A stretch of 64,000 bases of DNA from Streptomyces sp. CB02366 (GCF_001905905.1 NZ_LIVT01000010.1:1-64000); one strand, 5' to 3'. Positions 1 through 9,526 are shown, counted from the first letter of the stretch. The notes: a model not told the origin generated them from the sequence alone. Numbers and translations are program-made.

Positions 1-32
1 GGCTTTCCTGCGTTCACCACCCATTCTTCCCC

Positions 33-53
33 GACCGGGCCACTAGCCCGGTC
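33..53. terminator. Stem-loop terminator
   Basis: Perfect 8-bp inverted repeat GACCGGGC / GCCCGGTC around a 5-nt loop CACTA, followed on the plus strand by a short T-rich stretch. It lies 30 bp past the stop codon of the minus-strand response regulator, so it can end that operon and a plus-strand gene entering from the left. Confidence 0.6.
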
Positions 54-82
54 TTCCGCTTTTCTGTCGCGCATGCGGCCGA

Positions 83-748
83 TCACACGGGGGTGACGAG
101 GCGGGTGTCGTACGCCAGGATCACCGCCTGTACGCGGTCCCTCGCGCCGGTCTTGGCGAGTATGCGGGTCACGTGGGTCTTGACCGTGGACTCGGCCAGG
201 TGGAGGCGGGTCGCGATCTCCGTGTTGGACCAGCCCTGGCCGATCACCGTGAGGATCTCCCGTTCGCGTTCCGTCAGTGCGGAGATCCGCGGATCCGAGG
301 CGGCCGGGGCGCCGGGCACGGCCGGGAGGTGGTGGACGTAGGCGTCGAGCAGGCGGCGCGTCAGGGTCGGGGCGACCACCGCGTCGCCGGCGGCCACGGC
401 ACGGATGCCGGCGAGGAGTTCCTCGGGCAGGGCGTCCTTGACCAGGAAGCCGCTGGCGCCCGCGCGCAGACCGTCGTACGCGTAGGCGTCGAGGTCGAAC
501 GTCGTGACGATCAGGATGCGGCTGGGGGCGCCCGACGCGATGATGCGGCGGGTCGCCCCGATCCCGTCCAGACCCGGCATGCGGACGTCCATCAGCACGA
601 CGTCCGGGCGGTGGCGGGCGACCAGCTGGACGGCCTCGTCACCCGTGCCGGCCTCGCCGACGACCGTCATGTCGTCCTGGCTCTCCAGCAGCATGCGGAA
701 GCCGAAACGCTGCATGGGCTGGTCGTCGGCGATGAGTACGGTCGTCAC
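83..748 (-). CDS. LuxR/NarL-family response regulator
   Basis: About 221 aa. An N-terminal receiver domain opens with TTVLIADDQ and carries the phosphorylatable Asp in the VVLMDVRMP motif. The C-terminal GerE-type helix-turn-helix contains LTEREREIL and STVKTHV. The GTG at 748 overlaps the TGA of the histidine kinase gene (GTGA), which makes it a better start than the longer frame reaching 790. It is the last gene of a four-gene ABC transporter plus two-component operon on the minus strand, so it probably controls that exporter or its stress regulon. The signal is unknown. Confidence 0.93.
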   Translation of the reverse strand: MTTVLIADDQPMQRFGFRMLLESQDDMTVVGEAGTGDEAVQLVARHRPDVVLMDVRMPGLDGIGATRRIIASGAPSRILIVTTFDLDAYAYDGLRAGASGFLVKDALPEELLAGIRAVAAGDAVVAPTLTRRLLDAYVHHLPAVPGAPAASDPRISALTEREREILTVIGQGWSNTEIATRLHLAESTVKTHVTRILAKTGARDRVQAVILAYDTRLVTPV

Positions 749-2145
749 GGGTGCGTGTCCTCCAGAGGAAGGCGGAGCTGTACCCGCCACCCGGTGCGTT
801 CCGGCAGCGGGCCCGCTTCGAGGGTGCCGTCGTACAGCGCGGCGCGTTCGCGCATGGCCATGATGCCCTGCGGCGGGGCGGGGGCTTGCTCACTCCCTGC
901 GGACGGCCCGGCCCCGGCCCCGGCCCCGGGGCCGGGTTCCGTGCCCGTGTCGGTGATGCGGGCGTCCAGGTGGGTGCGGGTGCAGGTGAGGGCGACCGTC
1001 GCGGACAGGGGCGGCCGGTGGGGGGTGCCGGGTGCTCCCGGCTCCGGCACGGCCGCGGGGGAAGGGACGGCGTGTTTGAGCGTGTTGGTGAGGGCCTCCT
1101 GGACCACGCGGTACACGGTGAGCTGGCGGCCCGGGGTGAGCGCCCGGAGCTCCGGTTCGCCGTGGAGCTCCAGGCGCACGGGCAGGCCCGCCCTGCGTAC
1201 GCGGAGGAGCGTCAGTTCGTCGAGCGTCGGTTGCGGGGCGCGTTCGGCGTCGGGGTGGTCGTCGCGCAGGACTCCCAGGAGGCGGCGGAGTTCGGACAGG
1301 GCCTGCCGGCTGGTGGCGCCGATGGCTTCGAGCGCCTGGCCCGCGCGTTCGGGGCTCTTGCGGGCCGCGTACGTGCCTCCGTCCGCGAGGCCCGTGATGA
1401 CGGACAGGTTGTGGCCGATGATGTCGTGCATCTCCCGGGCGATGCGGGTGCGTTCCGCGGCGGCCGCGAGGCGGGCCTGCTGGTCGCGTTCGTGTTCCAG
1501 CCGGTGGGCCCGCTCGACCAGGGCCTCGGTGTACTCGCGCCGGGTGCGTACCGCGACGCCCAGCAGCACGGTGAAGACCAGGCCCCAGACGTACGAGACC
1601 ACTTCCTGGCCCCAGCCGGAGGGGAGGCGGACGCCGGCGGACAGGACCGGGACGACGAACAGCAGGGCCGCCGCCCCGGCCGTACGGAACGAGGAGCGCA
1701 GGACGGTCTGGAAGACCGGGACCAGTTGGAGGAGTGAAGCCTGCACCACGGCCCCCGTCCAGACGTTGACGAGGGATATCGGAGCCATGAGCAGGACGAC
1801 GGCCAGAGGGTGGGTGCGCCGCCACAGCAGCGGCAACGAGAACCCGAGGCTCATCAGGAGTACCAGGTGGTCGGGGGCCGTCACGTCCTCGTGCGCGGTG
1901 GTCCGCCAGCCGCCGGAGGTGTAGTCGAGCACCGCGGCCACCACCCAGAAGCCGGTCACCGCCGCGTCCCAGACCCGTGGACGGCGTCGGTCGAACGCGC
2001 GGAGCCGGTCCAGGGCCCCCTGGACGATCCGGGTGAGGGGAGGGGTCGGGGGGTCGGCGCCCCGGGCCTTCGGCGGAACGCCCGCCCGGGCGCGTACGGG
2101 GTCGCTCGCCTGTGGGCCGGGCCGGTCGCGCCTCCGGGTGTTCAT
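745..2145 (-). CDS. NarL-type sensor histidine kinase
   Basis: 466 aa from an ATG at 2145. The N-terminal half has several hydrophobic membrane spans with hardly any extracytoplasmic loop. A HisKA_3 dimerisation domain follows, with the phospho-acceptor His in REMHDIIGHNL, then an HATPase region with VVQEALTN and a late GIMAMRERA motif. A Gly/Ala/Pro-rich insertion sits inside the ATPase domain. The gene overlaps the downstream response regulator by 4 nt and lies 20 bp after the ABC permease, so kinase, regulator and transporter should be co-expressed. The small sensor loops suggest it reads membrane or transporter state, which is an inference. Confidence 0.92.
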   Translation of the reverse strand: MNTRRRDRPGPQASDPVRARAGVPPKARGADPPTPPLTRIVQGALDRLRAFDRRRPRVWDAAVTGFWVVAAVLDYTSGGWRTTAHEDVTAPDHLVLLMSLGFSLPLLWRRTHPLAVVLLMAPISLVNVWTGAVVQASLLQLVPVFQTVLRSSFRTAGAAALLFVVPVLSAGVRLPSGWGQEVVSYVWGLVFTVLLGVAVRTRREYTEALVERAHRLEHERDQQARLAAAAERTRIAREMHDIIGHNLSVITGLADGGTYAARKSPERAGQALEAIGATSRQALSELRRLLGVLRDDHPDAERAPQPTLDELTLLRVRRAGLPVRLELHGEPELRALTPGRQLTVYRVVQEALTNTLKHAVPSPAAVPEPGAPGTPHRPPLSATVALTCTRTHLDARITDTGTEPGPGAGAGAGPSAGSEQAPAPPQGIMAMRERAALYDGTLEAGPLPERTGWRVQLRLPLEDTHP

Positions 2146-2165
2146 GTGGTCGCCCTCCTCGTGGG

Positions 2166-2981
2166 TCAGACGTCGCGGTGCTTCAGCGTCACCGCCGCCG
2201 CGGCCAGTGTCGTACCGGCCCACAGGGACAGGGCGAGCAGGGCGGGCCCGGGGGAGGCGGTGCCCGGGATGGGGGTGGCGGAACCCAGGGCTCCGGCGGC
2301 CTGGGTGGGGAAGTACTCGACGGCGCGCTCGACGACGTCGTACGGAAGCGTCCCGAGGATCTCCGGAAGGATCATGACCCCGGCGATGAACGCTCCGATC
2401 GCACCCGGGACGGAGCGCAGCAGGGCCCCGAGGCCGAGGGCGAGCAGCCCCGTCAGGGTGAGCGCGAGAGCGTTGCCCGCCACGGCGCGCAGCACGCCCG
2501 GACCGGTGAGCGAGGCCGCCTGGTCGGTGTCGTGGAGGAACGCCTGGGCCGCCGTGAACGTGACCAGCCCCGTCGCGAACATGACGGTGAAGGCGGTCGC
2601 GGCGAACACCGCCGCCTTGGCCCACAGGAGGGGGAGCCGGGCGGGCACGGCGGTGAGCGAGGAGCGGATCGTGCCGGACGCGTACTCGCCGGCGGTCATG
2701 AGGATGCCCAGGACGACCAGGAAGAGCTGGGCGAGCATGCTGCCGTACAGCGTCAGGACGACGGTGTCGACATCGGAGTCGCCGCCTCCGGAGGTGTAGG
2801 CGCCGCCCATGGCCAGGCCGACGCCGAGGACCGTGAGGACCGCGAGGACGACGGTGATCCAGGTGGAGCGCAGGGAGAGGAGCTTGTGCCACTCCGAGCG
2901 CAGGACGCGGGCCGGAGTGATCCGGTACGGCGGGGCCGGCGGCATCGGCGCCACGCGCGGTGCGGGACGGGTCGTGCTCAT
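2166..2981 (-). CDS. ABC-2 type transporter permease
   Basis: 271 aa, beginning MSTTRPAP. It has about six hydrophobic segments in the ABC-2 permease pattern: a cytoplasmic lead with RSEWHKLLSLRSTW, a long loop, then paired spans in the C-terminal half. Its ATG overlaps the TGA of the ATPase gene (ATGA at 2978-2981), so the two are translationally coupled and should form one exporter. The substrate cannot be read from sequence. In streptomycetes such pairs next to a LuxR-type two-component system often serve antibiotic or lipid stress. Confidence 0.9.
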   Translation of the reverse strand: MSTTRPAPRVAPMPPAPPYRITPARVLRSEWHKLLSLRSTWITVVLAVLTVLGVGLAMGGAYTSGGGDSDVDTVVLTLYGSMLAQLFLVVLGILMTAGEYASGTIRSSLTAVPARLPLLWAKAAVFAATAFTVMFATGLVTFTAAQAFLHDTDQAASLTGPGVLRAVAGNALALTLTGLLALGLGALLRSVPGAIGAFIAGVMILPEILGTLPYDVVERAVEYFPTQAAGALGSATPIPGTASPGPALLALSLWAGTTLAAAAVTLKHRDV

Positions 2982-3952
2982 GCTGCGGCTCCGGTGGGGG
3001 TGTGGGCGGTCGAGGGCCGCGGCTGTCGTCGCGGGCGGTGTTCCGCCGATTCCCGGGTGAGGTCCATGAACGCCTGCTCCAGCGACACGGTCTGCGGCGT
3101 GAGTTCGTGCAACGGGATCGCGTGTGCGGCGGCGACGGCCCCGATGTGGGCCGCGTCCGCCCCCCGGACGCGCAGTTCGTGGTCCGGGGCGTCGACGGCG
3201 GGGCCGCGGGGGGCGGCGGTGACGGTCACGCCGGGGGCCGTGAGGCGGGTGGTCAGCTCCGCCGCCCGCAGGGTGACGACCTTGACGGACGCCCCGCCCG
3301 CCGAGCGGACCAGTTCGGCCACCGTGGTGTCGGCGAGGAGCCTCCCGCGACCGATGACGATCAGGTGGTCGGCGGTGAGGGCCATCTCGCTCATCAGGTG
3401 GGACGAGACGAGGACCGTACGGCCTTCGGCGGCGAGCGAGGTGAGGAGAGTGCGGATCCACAGGACGCCCTCGGGGTCCAGGCCGTTGACCGGTTCGTCG
3501 AGGAGGACGGTGGCGGGGTCGCCCAGGAGCGCGGCGGCGATGCCGAGCCGTTGGCCCATGCCGAGGGAGAAACCCTTGACCCTTCGGTGGGCGGCGCCGG
3601 TCAGCCCGGAGAGGTCGATGACCTCCTCGACGCGGCGGCGCGGGATGCCGTGGGTGTGGGCGAGGGCCGTCAGGTGGTGGAACGCGGTCCGCCCCGGGTG
3701 GGCGGACCGGGCCTCCAGCAGTGCGCCGACCCGGGTGAGGGGCGCGGGGTGGGCGGCGTACGAGCGCCCGTTGACGGTGGAGCGGCCGTGGGTCGGGCTG
3801 TCGAGGCCGAGCAGCATGCGCATGGTCGTGGACTTTCCGGCGCCGTTGGGGCCGAGGAAGCCGGTGACCGTGCCGGGGCGGACGGTGAAGTCGAGGTCCT
3901 GGACGACGGTTCTGCCGCCGTACCGTTTGGTGAGGCCGTGGGCTCTGATCAT
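2978..3952 (-). CDS. ABC transporter ATP-binding protein
   Basis: 324 aa. Walker A is GPNGAGKST, the signature region reads FSLGMGQRLGIAAAL, and Walker B is VLLDEPVNGLDPEG followed by SSHLMSE with the switch His. The C-terminal extension of about 100 aa is typical of drug- or bacitracin-type exporters. It is the first gene of the four-gene minus-strand operon. The promoter should lie in the 190-bp gap shared with the divergent acetyltransferase gene. Confidence 0.94.
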   Translation of the reverse strand: MIRAHGLTKRYGGRTVVQDLDFTVRPGTVTGFLGPNGAGKSTTMRMLLGLDSPTHGRSTVNGRSYAAHPAPLTRVGALLEARSAHPGRTAFHHLTALAHTHGIPRRRVEEVIDLSGLTGAAHRRVKGFSLGMGQRLGIAAALLGDPATVLLDEPVNGLDPEGVLWIRTLLTSLAAEGRTVLVSSHLMSEMALTADHLIVIGRGRLLADTTVAELVRSAGGASVKVVTLRAAELTTRLTAPGVTVTAAPRGPAVDAPDHELRVRGADAAHIGAVAAAHAIPLHELTPQTVSLEQAFMDLTRESAEHRPRRQPRPSTAHTPTGAAA

Positions 3953-4145
3953 GCGCTCGACGCTACGGAGCCGGCGGGACGGGGGCGTCCGACCGGGGGT
4001 GGGACGTGGGGCGGGCGGTAGTACCGGGGTACGACGACGGGGACCGCCCCCGCTGCGGTGCGGGGTGGCGCGGTGCGCCGGCGGGGGCCGGTGGCGGCGG
4101 GTTTAGTCGGTTGAACGGGCGGAGGGCGGGGGCGAAGATCAGGAC

Positions 4146-4706
4146 ATGGACTATGTGGTGCGTGGGGTGCGGGCCGAGGAATGGCCGCGGGCCCGGCAGT
4201 TGCGGCTGGACGCTCTGAGGGATCCGGCGGCCCCGGTGGCGTTCCTGGAGACGTACGAGGACGCGGTGGGGCGACCGGACGCCTTCTGGCAGGGGCGTAC
4301 GGCCGACGCCGCCGAGGACGGGGGCGGCCGGGTCCGGCAGTTCGTCGCCGAGTCGCCCGAGGGCGCCTGGGCGGGGACGGTCACCGTGCTCGTCGAGAGC
4401 CCGGACGACCCGGTGCGGTTCGGGGAGGCGGTCGCCGTGGACCAGGCGCACCTGGTCGCGGTGTTCGTCCGGCCCGAGGTCCGGGGGACCGGGGTGGCCG
4501 AGGCGCTGTTCCAGGAAGCCGTGGCGTGGGCGTGGTCGCTGTCCTCGCCCCGGATGGAGCGGGTGCGGCTCTACGTGCACGAGAAGAACCCGAGGGCCGC
4601 CGCCTTCTACCGGAAGTTCGGCTTCGCCCCGTCCGGTCGGCGGATCGCGGCCCCGGGCGACCGGGGCGAGCAGGAGCTGGAGTACGTCATCGAGCGGGAG
4701 GGGTAG
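4146..4706 (+). CDS. GNAT-family N-acetyltransferase
   Basis: 186 aa. The acetyl-CoA binding motif A is visible as VAVFVRPEVRGTGVAEAL (R-G-x-G-x-A), followed by VRLYVHEKNPRAAAFYRKFGF, the usual motif B. An AGGA ribosome-binding site precedes the ATG. It is transcribed away from the ABC exporter genes and ends 31 bp before the converging secretion-like operon. The acceptor substrate is unknown. Confidence 0.92.
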   Translation: MDYVVRGVRAEEWPRARQLRLDALRDPAAPVAFLETYEDAVGRPDAFWQGRTADAAEDGGGRVRQFVAESPEGAWAGTVTVLVESPDDPVRFGEAVAVDQAHLVAVFVRPEVRGTGVAEALFQEAVAWAWSLSSPRMERVRLYVHEKNPRAAAFYRKFGFAPSGRRIAAPGDRGEQELEYVIEREG

Positions 4707-4737
4707 GGCGGCCGGAGGCGCGAAGACCGGGAAGAGG

Positions 4738-6372
4738 TCATCCGACGCCCGGCGCGGGAGGGCGCAGCCGGTCCCCCCATTGGGCGCGGCCCTGTTCCCG
4801 GGAGCGGAGCAGCACCAGGGCGGGCATGCCGTGGTCCTGGCCGGTGGCCAGCAGTTCGGGGAGCCGGGGGAAGGGCGCCACGGCCGCGACGTCGTCGAGG
4901 ACGAACGTCATTGGTGGGTCGAGCCGGCCGGCGGGTGACCGTGCGGCCATGCGGCGGCCGTGCTCGACCACGTCTGCGGCCAGCGCGGTGAGGAGGGGCA
5001 TCGCGCCGGGGCGGGAGCGGGGATCCTCGATGGATTCGCCCACCAGGTAGAGCGTTCCCCCTTCGGCGGCAAAAGAATCCAACGCGAGGGAATCGGCTCG
5101 GTTCGCCGTGCACGCCTCGCGGATGTGCACCGTGGACAGGGCGGCGAACGCCCGTACCGTCAGTTCCTGTGCCAGCTCCCGCCGTTCGGGATAGGCGGTG
5201 AGGGCGGATTCCAGCAGCCCGGCGAGACCGGAGGCCGCCTTGGGGTGCGTACGGAGGAGGCGCACCGGTTCGTGGGCGCCGGATCCGGAGGCCCAGCGGA
5301 GGACTTGGCGGAAGGGGCGGCCGTCCACCGCGGCGGCGTGCAGCCAGCACTGGAGGAGCGTCTGCGCGGTGTCGGCGACCGCCGCGTCGATCCTGGCCCG
5401 GGGGCGTACCGGGGCGAGCAGCGCGGCGGCGCGGGAGGCGGCGGTGTCGGGCAGCTCGCATCCCGAGGTGGGCGACCAGTGGAGGCGGGCCGGGGTGTCG
5501 CAGAGATGGCCCGGGTCGTGGACGAGGACCGGACCGAGCTTGCCGCGGGCGTCCTTGGTCTCGGCCCAGACGGTGGGGTCCGAGGTGACGACGACGGCGG
5601 GGCCCTCGGCGTCGTGGACGGCCCGCACGGCGGTGGGGCGCCGGTCGGCGGCGGGGGCGTGGACGAGGAGGGAGGTGCGGGGGGAGGGGAGATGGAGGGA
5701 GGGGGCGCTCCCGGGGGCGGGGGGCGGCGGCCGGTCTGCGTCCGGGGGCGCGTACCCGGGCGCGGGGGCGTACGCGGAGGGGTGCGGGGGCGCGGGCGTC
5801 GGCGTCGGTACGTGTTCGTACGCGTGCGGGGCGGCGGGCGCGTGCGGGGCGGGGTGGTCGGTCGCCGGGAGGCCCGGGGCGGCGCCGGGGGTCTCCGTCG
5901 CGGCCGGCGGGAGCGGTGTGGTCGTCCGCGTGGCCGGGGCCGGCATCGCGCGGGCGGCGGCGCGTTCCTCGCGGCGGCGTTCCCGTACGGCTCGGCCGCG
6001 GGCCACGACGCCGACCGTGAACACCGTCAGGACCAGCAGCACCATCAGTTCGCCGATGAACAGGCCCCAGAACAGGCCGTGTCCGGAGAGCTGGGTCCGG
6101 GGCGCCTCCGGCCAGGCCGCGGCGAGGTCCTGGGGGGAGGTGGCCAGCTCGCGCAGGGCGAGCGGGGCCCGAGTGAACGACACGCCGTCCGGCCAGCTCC
6201 CGTGGGCGAGGAGGCCGGCGAGGCCGGTGGCCGTCCAGGTGGCCAGGGTGGCGGCGAGGAGGAGGCCCAGGAGGCCGATCAGCAGGCCGTCCGGGATGCC
6301 TCCGCCGCCCCCGTGCCCCCCGGGTCCGTCGTACGGGGCCGGGCCCCGGCCCCGTGCCGGGTGACGTGCCAT
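4738..6372 (-). CDS. VirD4/TraG-like protein with degenerate nucleotide-binding site
   Basis: 544 aa. Two N-terminal membrane spans (about residues 28-55 and 95-125) are followed by a Pro/Ala-rich linker to about residue 235, then a TraG/VirD4-like core. The core keeps the family phrases VVVTSDP, GPVLVHDPGHL and FVLDDVAAVAPFPRLPELLATG (Walker B area). Where coupling proteins carry GxGKT this one reads LLVHAPAADRRPTA, with no P-loop glycine-lysine pair. The protein also ends soon after the Walker B region and so lacks the usual C-terminal part. It starts 1 nt after the stop of the VirB4-like gene and is the last gene of the minus-strand operon. It may be a structural coupling subunit without ATPase activity. 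Confidence 0.82.
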   Translation of the reverse strand: MARHPARGRGPAPYDGPGGHGGGGGIPDGLLIGLLGLLLAATLATWTATGLAGLLAHGSWPDGVSFTRAPLALRELATSPQDLAAAWPEAPRTQLSGHGLFWGLFIGELMVLLVLTVFTVGVVARGRAVRERRREERAAARAMPAPATRTTTPLPPAATETPGAAPGLPATDHPAPHAPAAPHAYEHVPTPTPAPPHPSAYAPAPGYAPPDADRPPPPAPGSAPSLHLPSPRTSLLVHAPAADRRPTAVRAVHDAEGPAVVVTSDPTVWAETKDARGKLGPVLVHDPGHLCDTPARLHWSPTSGCELPDTAASRAAALLAPVRPRARIDAAVADTAQTLLQCWLHAAAVDGRPFRQVLRWASGSGAHEPVRLLRTHPKAASGLAGLLESALTAYPERRELAQELTVRAFAALSTVHIREACTANRADSLALDSFAAEGGTLYLVGESIEDPRSRPGAMPLLTALAADVVEHGRRMAARSPAGRLDPPMTFVLDDVAAVAPFPRLPELLATGQDHGMPALVLLRSREQGRAQWGDRLRPPAPGVG

Positions 6373-6373
6373 G

Positions 6374-7792
6374 TCAGGCCACCGTGGACTGGGACGACTC
6401 GTTCATCCGCTGCTGGTGCTCGATCCGGGCCGCCCGCTGCTCCGCCTCCAGCTCGGCGGCGCGGATGTCCTCGGGGAGCCGGTCGTCCGTCGATCCCTCG
6501 GTCATGGCGCGGTCGGTGAAGACCAGGGGGCGTTCGGCCTCGGTGATCAGGTGTTTGACCACCTGGACATTGCCGTTGACGTCCCAGACGGCGATGCCGG
6601 GGGTGAGGGTCGGGATGATCTCGACCGCCCAGCGGGGCAGGCCGATGACCCGGCCGGTGGCTCTGGCCTCGTCCGTTTTCTGGGCGTAGATCGTGCGGGT
6701 GGAGGCCATCTTGAGGATGGCGGCGGCCTCCTTCGCCGCGGCCCCGTCCACGACGTCGCTGAGGTGGTGGACGACGGCGACGAAGGAGAGTCCGAGCCGG
6801 CGTCCGAACTTCAGGAGGCGCTGGAACAGCTGGGCGACGAAGGGGGAGTTGATGATGTGCCACGCCTCCTCCACCAGGAAGATGCGCTTCTTGCGGTCGG
6901 GCCGGATCCAGGTGTGCTCCAGCCAGACGCCGACGATGGCCATCAGGATCGGCATCGCGATCGAGTTGCGGTCGATGTGCGAGAGGTCGAAGACGATGAG
7001 GGGGGCGTCGAGGTCGATGCCGACGGTCGTGGGCCCGTCGAACATGCCGCGCAGGTCGCCGTCGACCAGCCGGTCCAGGACGAGGGCGACGTCCAGGCCC
7101 CAGGCCCGTACGTCGTCTATGTCGACGTTCATCGCCTCGGCCGACCGGGGCTCGGGGTGGCGCAGCTGCTCCACGATGTCCATCAGGACCGGCTGGCGGT
7201 CGGTGATGGTCGTGGTGACGAAGGCGTGCGCCACCTTCAGCGCGAAACCGGAGCGTTCGTCGAGGCCGTGGCCCATGGCGACTTCGATGATCGTGCGGAG
7301 CAGGGCGAGCTGGCCGGTGGTGGTGATGGAGGGGTCGAGCGGGTTGAGGCGGATGCCCCCGTTGAGCGCGGCGGTGGGGTCCAGGCGGATGGGGGTGATG
7401 CCCAGCTCCTGGGCGATGAGGTTCCATTCGCCGACGCCGTCCTCGCCCTGGGCGTCCAGCACGACGACCTGGCGGTCGCGGAAGCGGAGCTGGCGCAGCA
7501 CGTACGTCTTCTCCAGCGCGGACTTGCCGTTGCCGGACTCGCCGAGGACGAGCCAGTGGGGGGCGGGAAGCTGCTGCCCGTACAGCTGGAAGGGGTCGTA
7601 GATGTAGCCCTTGCCGCTGTAGACCTCGCGGCCGATGATCACGCCGGAGTCGCCGAGGCCGGGGGCGGCGGTGGGGAGGTAGACGGCCTGGGCCTGGCCC
7701 GTGGACGTACGGACGGGGAGGCGGGTCGTCTCCACCTTGCCGAAGAGGAAGGAGGTGAAGGCATCCGACAATGCGGACAGGGGGTCTCGCAT
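6374..7792 (-). CDS. VirB4-like conjugal-transfer ATPase
   Basis: 472 aa from an ATG at 7792; the longer frame adds only an Arg/Pro leader. Walker A GESGNGKS is intact at about residues 84-91, and the Walker B region reads RIFLVEEAWHI. Downstream motifs such as FVAVVHHLSD and the C-terminal ITEAERPLVFTD match the TraC/VirB4 motor-domain family. It is cytoplasmic and would power the apparatus. A 183-bp gap separates it from the upstream SCO6880-type gene, longer than any other gap in the operon, so an internal promoter is possible. Confidence 0.9.
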   Translation of the reverse strand: MRDPLSALSDAFTSFLFGKVETTRLPVRTSTGQAQAVYLPTAAPGLGDSGVIIGREVYSGKGYIYDPFQLYGQQLPAPHWLVLGESGNGKSALEKTYVLRQLRFRDRQVVVLDAQGEDGVGEWNLIAQELGITPIRLDPTAALNGGIRLNPLDPSITTTGQLALLRTIIEVAMGHGLDERSGFALKVAHAFVTTTITDRQPVLMDIVEQLRHPEPRSAEAMNVDIDDVRAWGLDVALVLDRLVDGDLRGMFDGPTTVGIDLDAPLIVFDLSHIDRNSIAMPILMAIVGVWLEHTWIRPDRKKRIFLVEEAWHIINSPFVAQLFQRLLKFGRRLGLSFVAVVHHLSDVVDGAAAKEAAAILKMASTRTIYAQKTDEARATGRVIGLPRWAVEIIPTLTPGIAVWDVNGNVQVVKHLITEAERPLVFTDRAMTEGSTDDRLPEDIRAAELEAEQRAARIEHQQRMNESSQSTVA

Positions 7793-7975
7793 GGTGGGGG
7801 CGCCCTCTCTTGTTTCTTGTCGCGGGTGGGTGGTTCGTCGGGGTGGGGGGCGGCGTCGCCTTCCCACGGGCGTCGGTGCTGGTTGCCGTGGTGTGGTGGG
7901 GAGCCGGTCTGCGGGCGGTAGCGGGACGGGGTGGGGCGGGGGCGGGCGGGGCCGGTGGCTGGGGAGGCCCCCGGG

Positions 7976-9526
7976 TCAGCGGCGGATGCCGGTGGCGAAC
8001 GGGAGCGTGTTCACGAAGGCCCGGTGGTGCTCGCGGTCGCACCACTCCAGCTTGAGGTACGACTTGCCGGCGGAGGCGCGGATCGTGCGCTTGTCGCGGG
8101 CGAGGGCTTCGGGGGAGCGGGAGGACACCGTGATGTACCCCACCAGGTTGACCCCGGCCGCGCCGCTGGCGAGGTCCTCGCCCCGCTGGTCGAGCCGGCC
8201 GTGGGCGGCGATGTCGCGGGGGTCGACCGTGCGGTTCATCTTGGCCTGGCGGCTGGCCTCGGCGTCGTCGTTGGTCTTCTCGGTCAGCATGCGTTCGATG
8301 GCGACCTCGGTGGGTTCGAGGTCCATGCAGACGGCGACGGTACGGATGACGTCGGGGGTGTGGACGAGGAGCGGTGCGAGGAAGTTGACGCCGACGGGGG
8401 TCATCGGCCACTCCTTCACCCAGGCCGTGGCGTGGCACCAGGGGGCCCGGGTGGTGGACTCACGGGTCTTGGCCTGGAGGAACGTGGGCTCGACCGCGTC
8501 CAGTTCGGCGGGCCAGGCGTTGCGCTTGGTCATGGCCTGGATGTGGTCGATGGGGTGGTCGGGGTCGTACATGGAGTGCACGAGGGAGGCCAGCCGGCTC
8601 TGGCCGAGCGGCTGGCGTACCCGGATGTCGGCCTCGGCGAGGCGGGCGCAGATGTCGGTGAGCTCGCGGGCCATGACGACGGCGAGACCGGCGTCGCGGT
8701 CGAGCTTGCGGCCGCCGTGGGGGCGGGCGGCGCGGGCCATGGCGTTGGCCTCGGCGGCCAGGTCGCGGCTGTAGTGCATGCAGGCGACGAGGTAGGCGCG
8801 GTGCTGCTCGCTGGAGGTGGAGACCATGGACTGGAGCTGGTCGTAGGAGTCCTGGAGCCAGCCGGGGGCGTTCTTGTCGCCGCGCTGGGCGACGTCCTTG
8901 GCATGGGCGTCGGGGTCGGCGGGGAGGGTGCGGGCGAGCATCTGGAGGCGGGTGACGAAGCCGTCGCCGTTGGCCACGTGTTTGAGGAGGGTGCCGAAGC
9001 GGTCGACGAGGGCTTCCTGGTCCTCGCTGTCGCGGAGGCCGACTCCGGGGCCCTCGATCTCGATGGCGGCGGTGACGGTGCGCCGGTCGGCGTGGAGGAG
9101 CACGGCGATCTCGTCGGGGCCGAAGGGGGCGGCGAGCCAGCTGATCCGGCCGATGCCGGGGGGCGGGCCGATCTCGACCTCGCGGCCGGCGGCGCTGATG
9201 CCCGCTTCCATGGCGCCGGAGCGGTAGGCGGTGCCGCGGCGCAGGGAGCGCTTGAAGCTGCGGTTGATCTCGAACCACTTGTAGAAGGTGCGGCCCTTGT
9301 AGGGGACGTACACGACGGCCAGGGCGAGCGCCGGGAAGCCCACGAGGCAGACGATGCGCATCGAGAGGACCGGGACGAGGAGCCCGCTCATCATGCCGAG
9401 GAACGCGCCGACGATGATCAGGGCGATCTCGCCGGTCTCACGGTTCTTGCCGATGATCGCGTTCGGTCGGGCGCGGCCGATGAGGTAGGTGCGGCGGGGC
9501 GCCATCGTGTGGGACGGGGTGGTCAA
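7976..9526 (-). CDS. SCO6880-family (PrgI/VirB3-like) membrane protein
   Basis: 516 aa. The N-terminus looks like TYLIGRARPNAIIGKNRETGE followed by two close membrane spans (about residues 33-75), the PrgI/VirB3 arrangement. A long soluble region then resembles the N-terminal part of VirB4 proteins (LLHADRRTVTAAIEIEG and later the VNFLAPLL stretch), without a P-loop. The start is a TTG at 9526, whose TTGA overlaps the stop of the upstream gene and which is preceded by GGAGG; an ATG seven codons later is the alternative. It belongs to a family known in actinobacterial type IV secretion-like loci and probably pairs with the VirB4-like ATPase. Confidence 0.85.
   Translation of the reverse strand: MTTPSHTMAPRRTYLIGRARPNAIIGKNRETGEIALIIVGAFLGMMSGLLVPVLSMRIVCLVGFPALALAVVYVPYKGRTFYKWFEINRSFKRSLRRGTAYRSGAMEAGISAAGREVEIGPPPGIGRISWLAAPFGPDEIAVLLHADRRTVTAAIEIEGPGVGLRDSEDQEALVDRFGTLLKHVANGDGFVTRLQMLARTLPADPDAHAKDVAQRGDKNAPGWLQDSYDQLQSMVSTSSEQHRAYLVACMHYSRDLAAEANAMARAARPHGGRKLDRDAGLAVVMARELTDICARLAEADIRVRQPLGQSRLASLVHSMYDPDHPIDHIQAMTKRNAWPAELDAVEPTFLQAKTRESTTRAPWCHATAWVKEWPMTPVGVNFLAPLLVHTPDVIRTVAVCMDLEPTEVAIERMLTEKTNDDAEASRQAKMNRTVDPRDIAAHGRLDQRGEDLASGAAGVNLVGYITVSSRSPEALARDKRTIRASAGKSYLKLEWCDREHHRAFVNTLPFATGIRR

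Noticed and set aside
173-1924. Long plus-strand open frame of 583 codons
   Set aside because: It is antisense to the response regulator and histidine kinase, Arg-rich, and a product of GC-rich codon bias.
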